64,000 nucleotides of DNA from Pinus tabuliformis (lineage: Eukaryota > Streptophyta > Pinopsida > Pinales > Pinaceae): positions 317,338,545-317,402,544 of the forward strand of contig CM062820.1 of the NCBI GenBank assembly GCA_031772625.1, given 5' to 3'. This document shows, in pieces, positions 32,361-44,760 of the stretch. The first letter of the stretch is position 1, and each line of letters starts with the position of its first letter. Both the position numbers and the translations under genes were made by a program. The notes under the pieces were generated by a model. The model saw only the letters and a list, made by a program, of their open reading frames with translations. It did no database searches and had not been told where the DNA came from.

Positions 32361-33356
32361 GTTTTTTATATAAAAATAATAATTTAAATTGAGTTAGAAA
32401 TATCTAATTATGTAATTGAATTGCTTCATTTTTAATTTATGTTTATATAGCTTGCTTGCTTAATTAATTAATTAATTAGTTTATTTATTTATTTTTAGAA
32501 ATGTTTAATTATGTAATAGAATTGTTTAATTTTTTATTTTATGTTCATATAGTTTTATTAATTAATTTAATTTTATTTTATTTTTATCAAAATGTTTTTA
32601 ATTTATTTAATTTTATTTTTATATATTGTCTATTTATTTATGATTAATTGTATTATGTTTGTTACTACCCTATTTCATACTTGATTTTATTTTAGTTTTT
32701 TTCTTATTATTCAAAGTAAATTAATTAGTTTGAATTTAATAATAATCTAATGTTAATTAGCACTAGTTTAATTCTAATGTTTGTTTTTGTAGTTTTAATG
32801 TTAATGAATATTAATGTTAATATTGTTAATCTAAGATTTATAGTTTATAGTTTTAAGATGTAAATTAATGTGATGGTCCATCAAATTTATATGTGAATGG
32901 TGTGACATATAATTTCAAAAGTCAGTTGGTGAATAAATTTTCTTTTCAGGATTCAAGTACCCTATTAAAAAAAAAATAAAAAAAAAATCTCCGTTCCTAT
33001 AATGCCACCAATATTCTAAAGCTTTATTTTCACAATCATTTGAATTTCGATTTTATGTTGAGGCAACTTTCTAAGTTTTATTTGGACATCATTATTACCT
33101 GTTTCCACCTTCCATGGTATAAATAATATAATATAATACTATTAAATTAGTGGTTATTGATAATTTATGGTTTAAGTATTGTAATAAATAAATTTGGATA
33201 AATGGAAAATAAATTGTGTGTTGAATATGTTGATGTAACTAATTTCATATTCTAAAATTAGGGTATATTCTAGATTTATTTTAGCTTTTGGCACATGAGT
33301 AAGTATAACAATGGAAGTGATGTAAAATTCAACTTGATTAAACACAGGGGAGATCA
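32361..33356. other. AT-rich non-coding segment (PLE tail and CV leader)
   Basis: No frame recognised. Low-complexity TTAATTAATTTAATT tracts near 32460-32640. Confidence 0.55.
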
Positions 33357-34446
33357 TGGCTCCTAAACATCGAAGACAAACCCAAAGCAACCCTAAGGTG
33401 GAAACCCCACCTCCCACCACTACAGAGATTGGAACCCCAGCTGAGCAAGATATATTACATTCCCTTAGGGAAATGCCAAATATCTTTAAGGATTGGGTCA
33501 CAAGCCAAAGACAAGATCAAGGAAATGATCAAGGTAAAGGAAGGGAGTTGGAACGAAAATAGAGGCAAGACCTAAATTCTCAATTCAATGCCAAATATGG
33601 ACAAACAACCCTCAATATTATGAAAGAAGTCCAAAAATCCAAATTACTAGAGTTTACGGGTCAAGAGGGGGGTTCAAAAGCAGAAGCGTGGGTAATTGGT
33701 GTCAAAAGAGCACTTAGCTTTAAGGCATACACTTCAAGGGAACAAGCCCAAATATCAATGAGTCTACTAAAAGAAGACGCTCTATTATGGTGGGTAAATG
33801 AAGAAACGAAGATGCAAGTCACCCCATTGCAAGTCACTTGGGAAATGTTTGAGGAAGCCTTCTAAACTAGGTACCTATCAGAGGTGTACAAATACCAACA
33901 AGTACGGGCTTTCCATACAGTACGATAGAATGGTAGATCTATCGAGGACTATGAAGCTGAATTCTATGCGTTGGTCCATCACGTGGACTATATGGCTGAT
34001 GATCAATGTCAAGCTGAAAGATTCTTGCATGGACTTGATCCCTTGGTCCGAGCGGAAGTCACCATGTGGAAACCCACCACTATGGCAGCAACCACTAGTT
34101 TAGCCAAACAAGTCTTGAGGAAGATAAATATGAAAAAGTGAATGGTAGTTGATGAAAATATAGGGAAGGAACATCCCACAATGAAGGTAAACAAACCAGG
34201 GGGGTAGCCATATAGATTCTAGGGAAGATAAAACAATGTTTCTCGAATCGCTATTGCAACTTCTCGGCTACCTCTAGGAGGACGTAGGGGTCAACCCTAC
34301 TTGAGAAACACTAATGGTGGGGGTAGAGGATTTGGTGGCCAAGGACAGGTACAACATAAGAATCGAGAACAAGTAGAATGTTGGCAATGTGGAGGTCCAC
34401 ATTATAGAAGGGGTTGTCGAAGGTATCAAATCGGGATTAAACAATA
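33357..34446 (+). pseudogene. CV gag
   Basis: Begins MAPKHRRQTQ at 33357. The retrotransposon gag domain is visible as LLEFTGQEGGSKAEAWV, ALLWWVNEE, WEMFEEAF, SIEDYEAEFYALVHHV and RFLHGLDPLVRAEV. The zinc knuckle CWQCGGPHYRRGC is at about 34379-34417. Interrupted by stops near 33560, 33863, 33926 and 34139. Confidence 0.85.
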
Positions 34447-34486
34447 GGGACACAAATCAAAATGAGGAAGACCACAAAACCCACAC

Positions 34487-37400
34487 CGAATTCATGCAGC
34501 CACAAACCATCGCCAGGCTAAGCACCAAGCCGCAGTGGTGGAGTCCGCAGTTATGATCAATAACATCCCTCTATCTATGTTAATTGATCCAGGTGCCACT
34601 GATAGTTTTATTTCTCCTTCAACGATACTTAGATGTGGATTGACAGCTCATGAGCAAAGTAACTTTAGAATGGTAGAAATGGCATCAGGCTCTCAGGAAT
34701 CAGTAGGGTTAATGGTAAGAGATTGCAATGTTAACATTAGGGGGTGTGATACCAAGATGAACCTGTATAGCACGACTCTAGGGACTTATGACTTAATTGT
34801 AGGAATGGATTGGCATGAATCTCATCAAGCTCTACTGGATTGCTATAATAAGACAATTCTCCTAAAAAATGACCAGGGAGAAACCATAGTAATAAAAGGC
34901 ATTAGACGTGATGTTACGTTGCGCCTCATATCAGCCAAGAAGGTTAATAAGTGTATGAGGAAAGGGTGCAAGATTTATGCGGTAGAGATGGTTCATGTCG
35001 ATGAGAAGTCCTTGAATAAGTTGCACCCACTACTTTCCGAATTTGCAGATGTATTCCCTCCAGAGCTACCAGGTTTGCCTCCAGTTCGAGAAATCGATTT
35101 CTCCATTTCTTTGAAACTAGGAATAGAACCCATATCCAAAACACCTTATCGAATGACTATCCCAGAGCTTAATGAGTTGAGTATACAGCTTAAAGAACGT
35201 CTTGATTAAGGATTTATTTGACCCAGTGTGTCACCTTGGGGTTCACCAGTGATATTTGTAAAGAAGAAGGATGGAACTCTTAGGTTATGTATTGATTACC
35301 GAGATCTAAACAAGGCCACCATTCAGAATAGGTACCCCATGCCTCGAATAGATGACCTCTTTGACCAACTAAAAGGAGCTTCAATATTTTCCAAGATAGA
35401 CTTACAGTCAGGTTATCATCAACTAAGAATCAAGGAGGAAGACATACCTAAGACGACATTCAGAACGTGATATGGACACTATGAGTTTGTTATTATGCCA
35501 TTTGGTTTGACTACTACCCCGGCAGCCTTCATGAACTTAATGAATAGTGTCTTCCGAAAATACCTTGACCGCTTTGTCCAAGTGTTCTTGGATGACATCC
35601 TCATTTATTCCCGCAATGAGAAGGAGCATCTAGAACACTTGAGATTGGTACTTCAATGCCTTAGAGAACATAAGCTATATGGGAAACTTACTAAGTGTTC
35701 CTTCTTTGAGAAAGAAATTCAATATCTAGGCCATAGCATTAGTGGGAAAGGCATTGCAGTCGATTACAGTAAGATTGAAACTATACTGTATTGGCCTACT
35801 CCTCGGAATTTCAATGAAGTACGCAACTTTATGGGGTTGGCAGGCTATTATAGAAGATTTGTAGAAGGGTTCTCACAGATATCTAATCCATCACCCACCT
35901 CCAAAGGAAAGGGGTTAAGTTTGAATGGACAAGTGAGTGTGAGAAAGCATTTAATGAACTAAAACATCGACTAACAACTACTCCAATATTAAAGGTACCC
36001 CGCATGGACAAGGACTTTCGTGTATGCATGGATGCATCAAGAGAAGGATTAGGTGCAGTCTTGATGCAAGATGAAGGGGTTATCGCTTATGCTTCACGTA
36101 AACTCAAGACCCATAAAATCAATTATGTTACTCATGATCTTGAATTAGAGGCAGTTGTAATGGCCTTGAGACTATGGAGACATTATCTGATGGGGCATCA
36201 ATTTGAATTAAGAACAGATCATAAGAGTCTTGAGTATATCTTCACCCAAAAGGACCTTAATGCTCGACAATGACGCTGGAGTGAGCTATTTAGTGATTAT
36301 GATTTCAAGATATCCTACATCAAGGGGAAAGAAAATAAAGTTGTAGATGCTTTAAGCAGGAGACATAGACTTCATTCAATATCGTCACTAAAGATAGACT
36401 TGAGAAGCTGAATTCTAAACCACCTAGTAGGGGACCCGCAATACCAACAAATAAAATTTTTGTTACAAGAAGAGGTACATGTGGCGACCAGGTGGGAAGG
36501 ATACACCTTAGATAATGATGGATTGCTATGATATAAGGGTAGGATGTACGTCCCAGGTGATGATGAACTTCAGAAATTAATAATGAAGGAAGCCCACCAA
36601 GCTCCATATGCTGCACATCCAAGAGTCCAGAAAATGTACGTGGATTTAAAACAACTATTTTTCTAGACAGGAATGAAAAAGGATATAACAAAGTTTGTGG
36701 CCCGATGTTTAGAATTTCAACATGTTAAAGTTGAACATCATCACTCGATAAGTCTTTTACAACCCCATGATATATCGGAAACTAAGTGGGAAGTTGTTTC
36801 ACTGGATTTTGTTGGAGGCTTACCTATGACATTCCAAAGACATGACTGCATTATGGTTGTTGTTGATAAATTAACTAAGAGTGCTCACTTCATTCCAGTT
36901 AAGACCACCTTTGAAGCATCAGCTATCGCTCAAATTTTCCTAAAATAAATAATTCGCCTTCATGGAGTGCCTCGAAAGATAATATCTGACAGAGACGCAC
37001 GTTTTACTTCCAGATTTTGGAAAATCCTATTACAATCTATGGGAACACAACTAAACTTCAGTACAACATATCACCCAGAGACACATGGGAAAACAGAAAG
37101 AGTAAACCGAGTATTAGATGACATGCTAAGAATGTATGTCATGGATCAACAAAACTAATGGGAGAAATACCTTCCCTTAGTGGAATTTGCATACAACAAT
37201 AGTTATCATAGTTTAATTCAAGGATCTCCCTTCAAAATCTTGTATGGAAGACCATGTCGTACTCCATTAAGTTGGGATCGATTAGAGGATCGAGTCATGT
37301 TGGGACCTGAAATGCTCCAAGAAATGGAAGAACAAATGGCCACAATTAAACAGAGACTAAAAGAAGCCAAGCATCGCTAGAAAAGTTATGCTGATGCAAA

Positions 37401-37842
37401 GAGAGTTGATAGAAACTTTGAGGAAGGAAGCCAAGTTTTTATTAGAATCAAACCCTTTAAAAGTCACTTTAGGATTGGTAAGGGAGCAAAGTTATCCCCT
37501 AGATTTTTTGGGCCATTCACGATCCTAGAGAGGATTGGACCAATTTCTTATAAGCTCGAGCTTCCATTCCATCTAAGAAGGATGCATAATGTGTTTCATG
37601 TTTCTATGCTTAGAAAATATGTAACCGACCCACCCCATGTTTTGAAATTTGAAAATTTGCAGGTTTCCAAGGAGGGAGTCCTTTAGGTCGAACCATTCTG
37701 TATACTGGACTGTCGGGTTCGTCGACTCAAGAACCGTGAGTTTGAGCAAGTCAAGGTCCAATGGGACCAATATAGCCCAGGGTCAACTACCTGGGAAGAT
37801 GTAGATGTTATTTTTAATGACTTTCCTGATTTACTTGATTAA
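34487..37842 (+). pseudogene. CV pol: protease, RT, RNase H, integrase, chromodomain
   Basis: Protease site reads LIDPGATDSFIS (34582-34617), with Pro in the Ser/Thr position of D-S/T-G. RT from [17 protein letters not shown] (35228) through [10 protein letters not shown] (about 35585-35610). RNase [16 protein letters not shown] (36024 on), then TDHKSLEYI. Integrase: zinc region near 36600-36720, core VSLDFVGGLP, IISDRDARF, THGKTERVN (D, D, E all present). GPFTILERIG and HNVFHVSMLRKY precede the chromodomain CRVRRLKNREFEQVKVQW...TTWED, ending at TAA 37840-37842. More than six in-frame stops. Confidence 0.9.
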
Positions 37843-39147
37843 AATGTGTGGTGAACTAATTAGGAGTGCTTACTTAGCTAAGACAGATACTTTTATGGAG
37901 ATCTAAATCATGTTTTATTGTTTAAAATTTATGATACATCTAAATCGTTCACTATGATTTCAGTTTAGATTAATTAACTATTATGATGTTTAGTATAATG
38001 TTACATGAGGTTTCGTGATATAATGGTAGGAGGATAATGATGCACATGTGGTTCTTATAGTGATGATGTATCCTTATGATGATGATGATATGCATAGGCA
38101 TTATGATGTTATGTCGAGGTATATTGACATATTCATTTACTACATGATGATAGGTATTTAATGTTGAATACTCATGATGGATATGATATGCATAATGTGG
38201 CATAGGAATTATGATGCTATAATATGAGGTTTATTGACATGTGGTTCATTTATTATGTGAAGTCATGATATGTCTTTGATGAAAATATGTTGATGTTATA
38301 ACTTATGATGGTATTTCATGAGGTGAAGCATGTGATAGTTGCATACAAATTTATGACATGCATGAGCATGTAGTTTGTATTATTTAATAATGTTGTGATT
38401 AATAATGATGAATGTTCTCATGAGGACATGCAAGACTTGGCATGTGGATTATTTTCTATGATACTATGATTGTATAGCTAATGCATTGGTTGCATGTTGA
38501 GGTATGATGATTGACAGGACTCCACAAATGGGCTGAGAGGGCCGGTTTATTTGATGATCTTGTGCGAGCCCATACGCATGAGAGAGAATAAATAACACCA
38601 TATGGGTTGGGGACAAACTCAATCAACACTACATATTCCAGTGGTTCCTTTGTCTTGTATAGCTCTTGATGGATAGCTCTTGAGGGCTATGGGACCATCT
38701 TGAGGAGGCCAAGTGCCTGATATTGAAGGCTAGGTGCCTAGTATTGTATTGGGATGCCGAAGTTTGGTAGGAGTGTAAGGACTTCGATGCCTAGGGTTGT
38801 GTGCCTTAGTGAGTTGTGGAGGGAGTGGGCCAACCTTGCAAGATGCCCAGAGACATTGAGCATTGTACCAGATGCCTGCCTTGGGGCAAATGAGGTCTGA
38901 GTTAGGCGCGAGCCTTGGGGCTAGCCTTGGACTAGGATACAGACCGAGGAGGCTTATGCCTGGTTCTGAAAGTGGGAAAAAGGATAGAGATTCCTTGATA
39001 TTTCCCTAGTGTTGTGAAACTTTCGATGCTTGCTGGTTATACTAGTTCAGCAGAGGGTGTCGGCGAACATGAAGTAATAAATAACAAAATAAAATGTTAA
39101 ATAATTCAACTTAACTTTGGGACTAAGTTCCTTAAAGTGGGGGAGTA
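37843..39147 (+). other. CV 3' non-coding region between pol and LTR
   Basis: 1.3 kb with no ORF of note. The first half (37960-38500) is built of degenerate blocks with TTATGATG, GAGGT(A/T)TATTGACAT and TGATGATGATATG recurring. The second half is G-rich with repeated GCC(T)AG/GGTGCC words. Ends in PPT AAAGTGGGGGAGTA. Confidence 0.65.
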
Positions 39148-39809
39148 TGTAATGTCCCTTAATAATAAATAATAAATAATATAATATATTATTAAAATAC
39201 AAGAAAATAAATAATAAACCATAAATAAAAAATAGTAATAGTAAAAAAATAATAAATAACAATACTAAAGCTCTAAATAAATAAAAATAAAATAAACAAA
39301 AAAATAGTAAAAACCAGTAAAGCTATCAAAAGTAAAAACAAAAGAAATAAAACAAGAAAGCAGTAAAGTTGCATGTTGACACTTGGAGTGTGTGCATGTG
39401 GTTCCCCTTCCAATGTTTGCTCTATTTAATAGATAGTGAGGAAGATGAGAGGCATTCCATCATTCCATGATTCCATCATCCATTCTCTTGGGAGAATAGT
39501 GTTGTCAGACAAAGGATTTCCTGATAATAGTACATTGATTGAGGGCTCGGGGGTGGCCAGTTGTAGCAAGATTTTGTGCAATTGAGCCTATGGTTGGGTG
39601 GAAAGTCGTCCTCAAGACTTTGTTGCAGTTAGCAGAATTCAACTAGCGTTCAACCCTAAAATCACAAGTGAGAAACATCATCGCCATAGGTAACTTGTCT
39701 CTACTCATATTTCTGAAATTTTATGTTAATTAGTTAATAAATTGTGTGTTGATTATAAATTACATGATTAATCTTATTACTTACATGTTTTTATTTCAGG
39801 GTTGTTACA
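39148..39809 (+). repeat. CV 3' LTR
   Basis: 662 bp, TGTAATGTCCC...GTTACA. One copy of the 57-bp block that is doubled in the 5' LTR. Confidence 0.9.
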
Positions 39810-39814
39810 CATCA
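39810..39814. repeat. CV target duplication CATCA, right
   Basis: Abuts the CV 3' LTR. Removing CV restores the G1 reading ...CATCAAGAACTACTC found intact at about 19120 in unit b. Confidence 0.9.
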
Positions 39815-39861
39815 AGAACTACTCAAGCATTGAGGACAACACTTTTTGAAGGAGAGGGGCA

Positions 39862-40194
39862 TGTTAGGTCCCTATACTACTAGTGTAACCCCTTATTGTT
39901 ATTAGTACAACCCCCTTATTATATTGTTGTTCCCATGTAGTCCCCATATTGTTATTATTGTGCCCCATAGAAGCCCACTATTGTTATTATTGTGCCCTTA
40001 CATTATTATTGTTATGCCGACTCTGATTATATTATGACCCCTTAGACTCCTATATATAGAAAGGAGGTCTTCTCATTTGTATCATCGAAGAATTGTTCAT
40101 TTGTGTAATGTAAAGGAGGTTGCCCCCTCAAAGAGGCTTATTTATAAGGTGTTCATCTATCTTTTCTATCTTTCTGTGAGATGGTTTCATATCA
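39862..40194 (+). repeat. G1 LTR copy c (right end of array)
   Basis: 333 bp, TGTTAGGTCC to CATATCA (terminal AACA mutated). Preceded by PPT GAAGGAGAGGGGCA at 39847-39860. Confidence 0.87.
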
Positions 40195-41610
40195 TATTTC
40201 ATCAGTTGCAGAGCTAGAGAAGGTGCATGATGGTGACAACACAATTGAATATAATCTGTAAGACCAAATATTATATATGTGAGATAAGTTATGTGTTCCT
40301 AAAAGTGAGTGACTACAGATAATTAGAGAGGCTCACACCTCCAAGGTTTCAAAGCACTTTGGTGTAGGGGAGACAATGGCCAATTTGGAAAAGTATGTGT
40401 ATTGGCCCAAGATGCAAAAAAATGTAGCTAGGTTAATAAGAGGGTGCATGCTTTGTTGTATTAACAAGCCTAGTAACATGAAACATTGTTAATATCCTCC
40501 CTTTCCTAAACCCACTCATCCTTTGGAAAGCATTTCCATGGTCTCTCTAGGGAGTTTTCCAATAACTAGAAAGGGTCATAGTTACTTGTTCACAGTGGTT
40601 GATAGGCCCTAGCAAGATGTGTGTTCTGATGCCTTGTAAAAATATCATCAACAAGAAATAAGTAGCAAACGTTTTCTTTGGAAACGTCTAGGGGAACTAT
40701 GGGACACCATGGAGAATCATTTTAGAAAGGGACACAAGATTTCTTAGTGCGTTTTGGACTACATTGTGGGAGAAGATGGACACAAAGTTAAATAGGTCTA
40801 AATCATTACATCCTCAAAAATATGGATAGAAAAAAGTAGTCAATAAGACTTTGCTACATCTTTTGAGGGGTTACAATCAAAAGCATATGAAGATCTGGGA
40901 TGAAAATCAGGTATATATAAAACATTGTTATAACAAAGTAGTCCAACCTTCTACTTGTAAGTCCCCATTTGTATCGTGTTTTGAATATTTTCCACCTTCA
41001 CCTTTGGATATTTCATATGGCCAGGAAGGAGGAGTAAGGGAGGATATTACAAGGGATTCCTTAAGGCTAGAAATATTTTTTGAAAAGATCAGTAAAATAT
41101 AGATACAAGTATAGGAGACACTACATAAATCATAGGAAAAATATAAGGTGAGGCATGATCAACAAAGGATAGAGAAGTCATTCAAGGTGGGAGGTAGAGT
41201 ATGGCTACAATTGAATAAGGAGAGGTTATAAGGTCCTCATAAGAAAATAAAATGTGATATGGTCCCTTTGAGTTATTAGAAAAAGGTGGGTGATAACACC
41301 TATAGAATTAGTATACCTTCACACTTGCGGATTTACTAAGTGGTGAATGTGGATAATCTAAACCTCTATGAGACTTCCATGTTAGATCAGACTAAGTGGT
41401 CCTATGTTTTGTAGAGGATTTGGCACTAGATGATCATGTAAAGTTGAAAAAATATATCATTTTTAGAATAGATCTAATACCATAGGATAGGGGTAACATG
41501 ACCTTTGGCAGATTAGGTTGAAAGGACAACTTCTAGGCAAGGCTAAATGGTACACTTGAGGGAAGGTGGAGGAAAAATTTCCTCACCTAATTTAGTATAA
41601 GATTTTTGGG
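40195..41610 (+). pseudogene. G0 gypsy integrase and C-terminal region
   Basis: Zinc-binding part REAHTSKVSKHFGVGETMANL and MQKNVARLIRGCMLCC (40330-40470), core start ESISMVSLGS...HSYLFTVVD, a degenerate middle, MLHLLRGYNQKHMKIWDE and PSPLDISYG (40850-41020), then C-terminal VWLQLNKERL, GPHKKIK, VGDNTYRISIPSHL, VVNVDNLNLYE (41200-41380). A chromodomain-like end has GKAKWYT and GKVEEKFPHL near 41545-41600. Heavily broken. Confidence 0.8.
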
Positions 41611-42094
41611 ACCAAAAGCATCCCAAAATGTGGAGGTGTGATTAGTATTGGATAATTATATTGTTTTTCATCCATCTCAATGCTTTCAAATTGAAAAAAG
41701 TGAAGGAATCAACTCACACGACAATTTTTACTAGGGGGACTAAATTTGGAAAATTGGTGTCTAGAACCTTCTAGGAGTAGTTTGAGGCATCAAAAGATGT
41801 TTTTTGGGGGTAATTTTTTTTATATTAAGCACCACACCTATTTTCCATATCTAAACATAGATACCTTTCTAATGGTGCAAGAATTTCCTCAATCAAAGTC
41901 AGTATGCAAAAGTTATACTAATCAAAAGTTGACCTTCTTGTTTTGATCACCATAATTTGAGAGGATGCCACATCAACCCCCATTATTCATGGAAAATGGG
42001 ATAACAACGTGATCATGATGAAGAATATTCTAGAAGATTCCATATTTTAACTTTAGTTGAGAGTTGAAAGAGTCAAACCTAACCATTGGTAGTG
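41611..42094. other. No recognisable gene
   Basis: Possibly the G0 3' untranslated region or LTR remnant. No TG...CA pair could be matched within the window. Confidence 0.45.
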
Positions 42095-42748
42095 TTACGA
42101 GAATATTACACCCCAGGGTCCGGGTTGAGAACCCCAACAGATCAAATGGCATACATCATCAAGAATAAAGAAAACAAGCAATCCTAATGCTTAAAATACT
42201 AAATTAGGATGAAGAGATAGTACCTGAAGGTCCTACATTTGAGGATGTTCCCATGGGGTCCAAACCCTCTACTTCCTCCATTGCTTCAAAACCTGCAACT
42301 CATTCAAGAAAAGCATATATACTAGCAGTAGTTCAAAGCATGTTCAAGATATGAATGTCATACCATGTAATCGTATAATTATAAATCATGAAATCATACC
42401 TAAGTAGATCGTAACATGAATTAAATCATTAATATCATAACATCAGGAACAAGATAGAGCTTCTTTATTGATGACTACAAAACAATGTGGAAGAATACAA
42501 CCTGATTCGTCCACAGCTCCAAGTGAAACCTTCTTCCAGATCCCTCTAGCCCAAGCCTCAATAATCCTCTTTCAAAAGAATATAGATAGATTCCATATAA
42601 AGGAGATGGACATCTCTATGACGAAACAAGGTTTTTTATAGCTGGGAGTGCAGGAGACACAGGGATAAATCAGACTTGATTAGGGACTAAATTGGATACA
42701 ATATCAATATCCTATATTTCTCCTCCCTTTAGGCCTTCCCATGAGGTG

Positions 42749-42756
42749 TATTTATA
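42749..42756 (-). promoter_or_regulatory. TATA box TATAAATA in putative T2 LTR
   Basis: Element-strand GATATAAATACACC matches the plant TATA consensus and would drive minus-strand transcription toward the LTR R region. Confidence 0.5.
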
Positions 42757-42789
42757 TCACCCCAAAACAATTTTTTCAGTTGGGATATA

Positions 42790-42794
42790 GTTAG
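42790..42794. repeat. T1 target duplication GTTAG, left
   Basis: Identical to 49327-49331. Confidence 0.88.
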
Positions 42795-43883
42795 TGTTAT
42801 CACCAAAAGTTGATCATCTAGTCATAACCTACTAGATGGATCGAGGTATACTATGTAGGGCCAATTTTACCATAGTAAAATTGCTTTCACTATAAGAAAT
42901 TACTTAATAAACCACATTTGTTATGTTATTTCTGGTTAAACCCATGAAGAATAATTAAATAAATCATTATTCATTTAATTATCTTCTAGGAATAATTAAT
43001 TAAACCATTGTTTAACTAATATTCCTTGTCATATTTGACCCAATCATGAGAAATAATTAGATAAATAATTATTTTTCTTATTTTTCTCTAGGAATAGTTA
43101 ATTAATCATTATTTTGTTATTATTCTTTGTCAAGTTTGACTAAATCCTCTAGGAATACTTAAAAAAATCCTTATTTGTTTATTATTCATTAACCACATTC
43201 TTTGAGATGATAAATAAATCATTTATTTATTTATTATTTCTAAATAAAGTTATTTAACCAATTTAAATACCTTTTTCCCTCCAACCAAATATAATACAAT
43301 ATTCCAAACGGTTAATTTTATTTGGTTAATAATATTTTATTATTTTCCATTATTTGAGAATAACCTAATATTTTGTTATAAATTGGAGGTTTTTACATCC
43401 ATTCTTCACTTTCAATTATTTTCATTGTTGCACTCACTGTTGCAACTTTGATTATTATCACTATCGCTTGCCATTTTCTTTTTCCATTTGAGTTCCCATT
43501 GAGCTCAAACATTTTTTGTTGGGTTTACACATTATAGAGAGGAGAGACTCTACAAAGTTGAAGACATTAAGGATATCCAAGAACCCATCCCACATACGGG
43601 GACTAGTAACATCATTTGTTCCCTTCACAGGTGTCACATAATAAAATCTATTCTTTATATCTAGTTTTCACTGGGTTATTATAGTTATTTGCACTTAATT
43701 CCTTATTTCATTTTGCTGTTTAGCTATTTCTGTTGCATAGATCAGGATGTTGGAAGGTTTTGTTTCTATAATTTGTTGCAAATCCACACTATTTTACAAC
43801 CATTTTTATTTTTGAGGCTATTTGTCATCCACATTCTAAAGCAGTTTCTTTTTGTACACTCTTGATAAGAATACCATACAACA
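42795..43883 (+). repeat. T1 5' LTR
   Basis: TGTTATCACC...ACCATACAACA. Aligns along its whole length with 48235-49326. Confidence 0.92.
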
Positions 43884-44760
43884 GATGGAAAATCTACCCT
43901 ATTGTTGCAACTTCAACCAAGACATCAGGATCTACCCCTCGAGGACCTACTCCTTTTGTGGGTGCCTCTCCTTTGTTCCCACCAAGAACTTTTCCTCTAG
44001 GTCTTAACCATCCAAGAACCATTCCGCTGGGACATTATCCTGCAGGACAAATACCTTTCTTGTTTCTTCCTCCTGGAATATTTTATGTCCCTGTCATGGC
44101 TTCGTTAAGTCTCCCTAATATGACTTTGGGGATCCAAGTCTAGTACATTGATCCTCCAACAATCACTCACCTAGTAAGCTAAGACCATATCATGCTTTGA
44201 CCCTATTTCAACCGGTCCCTACAACCCTTGTCATTGCTTGAGTTCCATTGCAACCTCAACTGGAACCCACTCCTGTTGCAAAATAATTCAGACAGGTGGG
44301 AAAAGCCAAGAAGAAGGAACCTAAGGACAAGGCTCCCCAAGCACCTCCAGCTCCCAAGCCTCCAATGTCAACACCTCTATGTGCTTTGTGTGATATTGTT
44401 GGGCATGCCACCAATAATTATCCTGAACTTCCTCGCCTCAAACCCTTGGTTGACGAAACATTACCTAAATCTAATGTACCTAAGGTCCAAGTTACCTTAC
44501 CTGATTCAACCAATAAACTTAAATCGTTGCGTATGAATCACCTATGTGATTTGTACGATCATTAGAACCACTATTCCCATTGTTTCACTCGTCTCAACGA
44601 ATTTCACGATTTCCTCTATGTGCTTCATGACTTCGAGGCCACACGTAGTGGGTCATCTACCCCTCTTCTTGTGAGTTCTAGTCCCACTCCTGCACTAGAA
44701 GAAGGGGACTCCAGTCCCACCATCGTGATCCCTCACGTGATGTCAAGATGATGGACTCTG
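43884..44760 (+). pseudogene. T1 gag remnant with two zinc-knuckle-like motifs
   Basis: Pro-rich start (PRGPTPFVGASPLFPPRTF), then a Lys/Pro linker (KKKEPKDKAPQAPPAPKPP) and CALCDIVGHATNNY (C-x2-C-x4-H, last Cys replaced by Tyr) near 44385-44430. The second knuckle reads CDLYDH...HYSHC near 44545-44590, with one Cys replaced by Tyr and a stop. A Ser/Thr/Pro-rich segment follows. Tandem knuckles fit the Tat-like gag family. No intact frame. Confidence 0.65.

Larger units (their letters stand above)
21998..39809 (+). mobile_element. CV: chromodomain Ty3/gypsy (chromovirus), interrupted by a LINE
   Basis: LTRs 21998-22755 and 39148-39809 with perfect CATCA target duplications at 21993-21997 and 39810-39814. 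PBS TGATATCAGAGC, PPT AAAGTGGGGGAGTA. Gag-pol runs 33357-37842 on the plus strand and ends in a chromodomain. The span is inflated to 17.8 kb by an antisense L1 insertion of about 7.6 kb and a PLE fragment in the leader, plus a non-coding stretch of 1.3 kb between pol and the 3' LTR. Many stops make it non-functional. Confidence 0.9.
16346..40194 (+). mobile_element. G1 tandem array: LTR-LTR-internal-LTR-internal-LTR, non-autonomous Reina-like gypsy
   Basis: Four LTR copies (16346-16581 partial, 16582-16914, 19170-19604, 39862-40194) separate two internal regions that share the same rearranged gag/chromodomain structure. The second internal region is split by the chromovirus CV (21998-39809). 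LTR, tRNA-Met PBS and PPT (GAAGGAGAGGGGCA) match the autonomous G1d at the right end of the window. One pair of near-identical 5-bp flanks surrounds the whole array, so it probably arose from one insertion followed by unequal LTR recombination. Confidence 0.82.
15540..41610 (+). mobile_element. G0: decayed Ty3/gypsy element interrupted by the G1 array
   Basis: RT/RNase H coding sequence at 15540-16345 resumes as integrase at 40195-41610. The split matches the position expected between RNase H and integrase, and the flanks CATTT (16341-16345) and TATTT (40195-40199) look like a target duplication with one mutation. No LTRs could be defined. The upstream gag/protease part is not recognisable. 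Confidence 0.72.
42095..42794 (-). repeat. T2 3' LTR, outer part (putative)
   Basis: Lies between a TGTTACGAG...-type edge at 42095 and the T1 insertion. Together with 49332-49605 it would form an LTR of about 975 bp on the minus strand, following a PPT at about 49601-49612. It contains a strong minus-strand TATA box. No second LTR copy is in the window, so this is inference from position and signals. Confidence 0.4.

Noticed and set aside
44228..44536. Plus-strand frame overlapping the T1 gag knuckle
   Set aside because: Shadow frame of the zinc-knuckle frame 44296-44565; no motif of its own.
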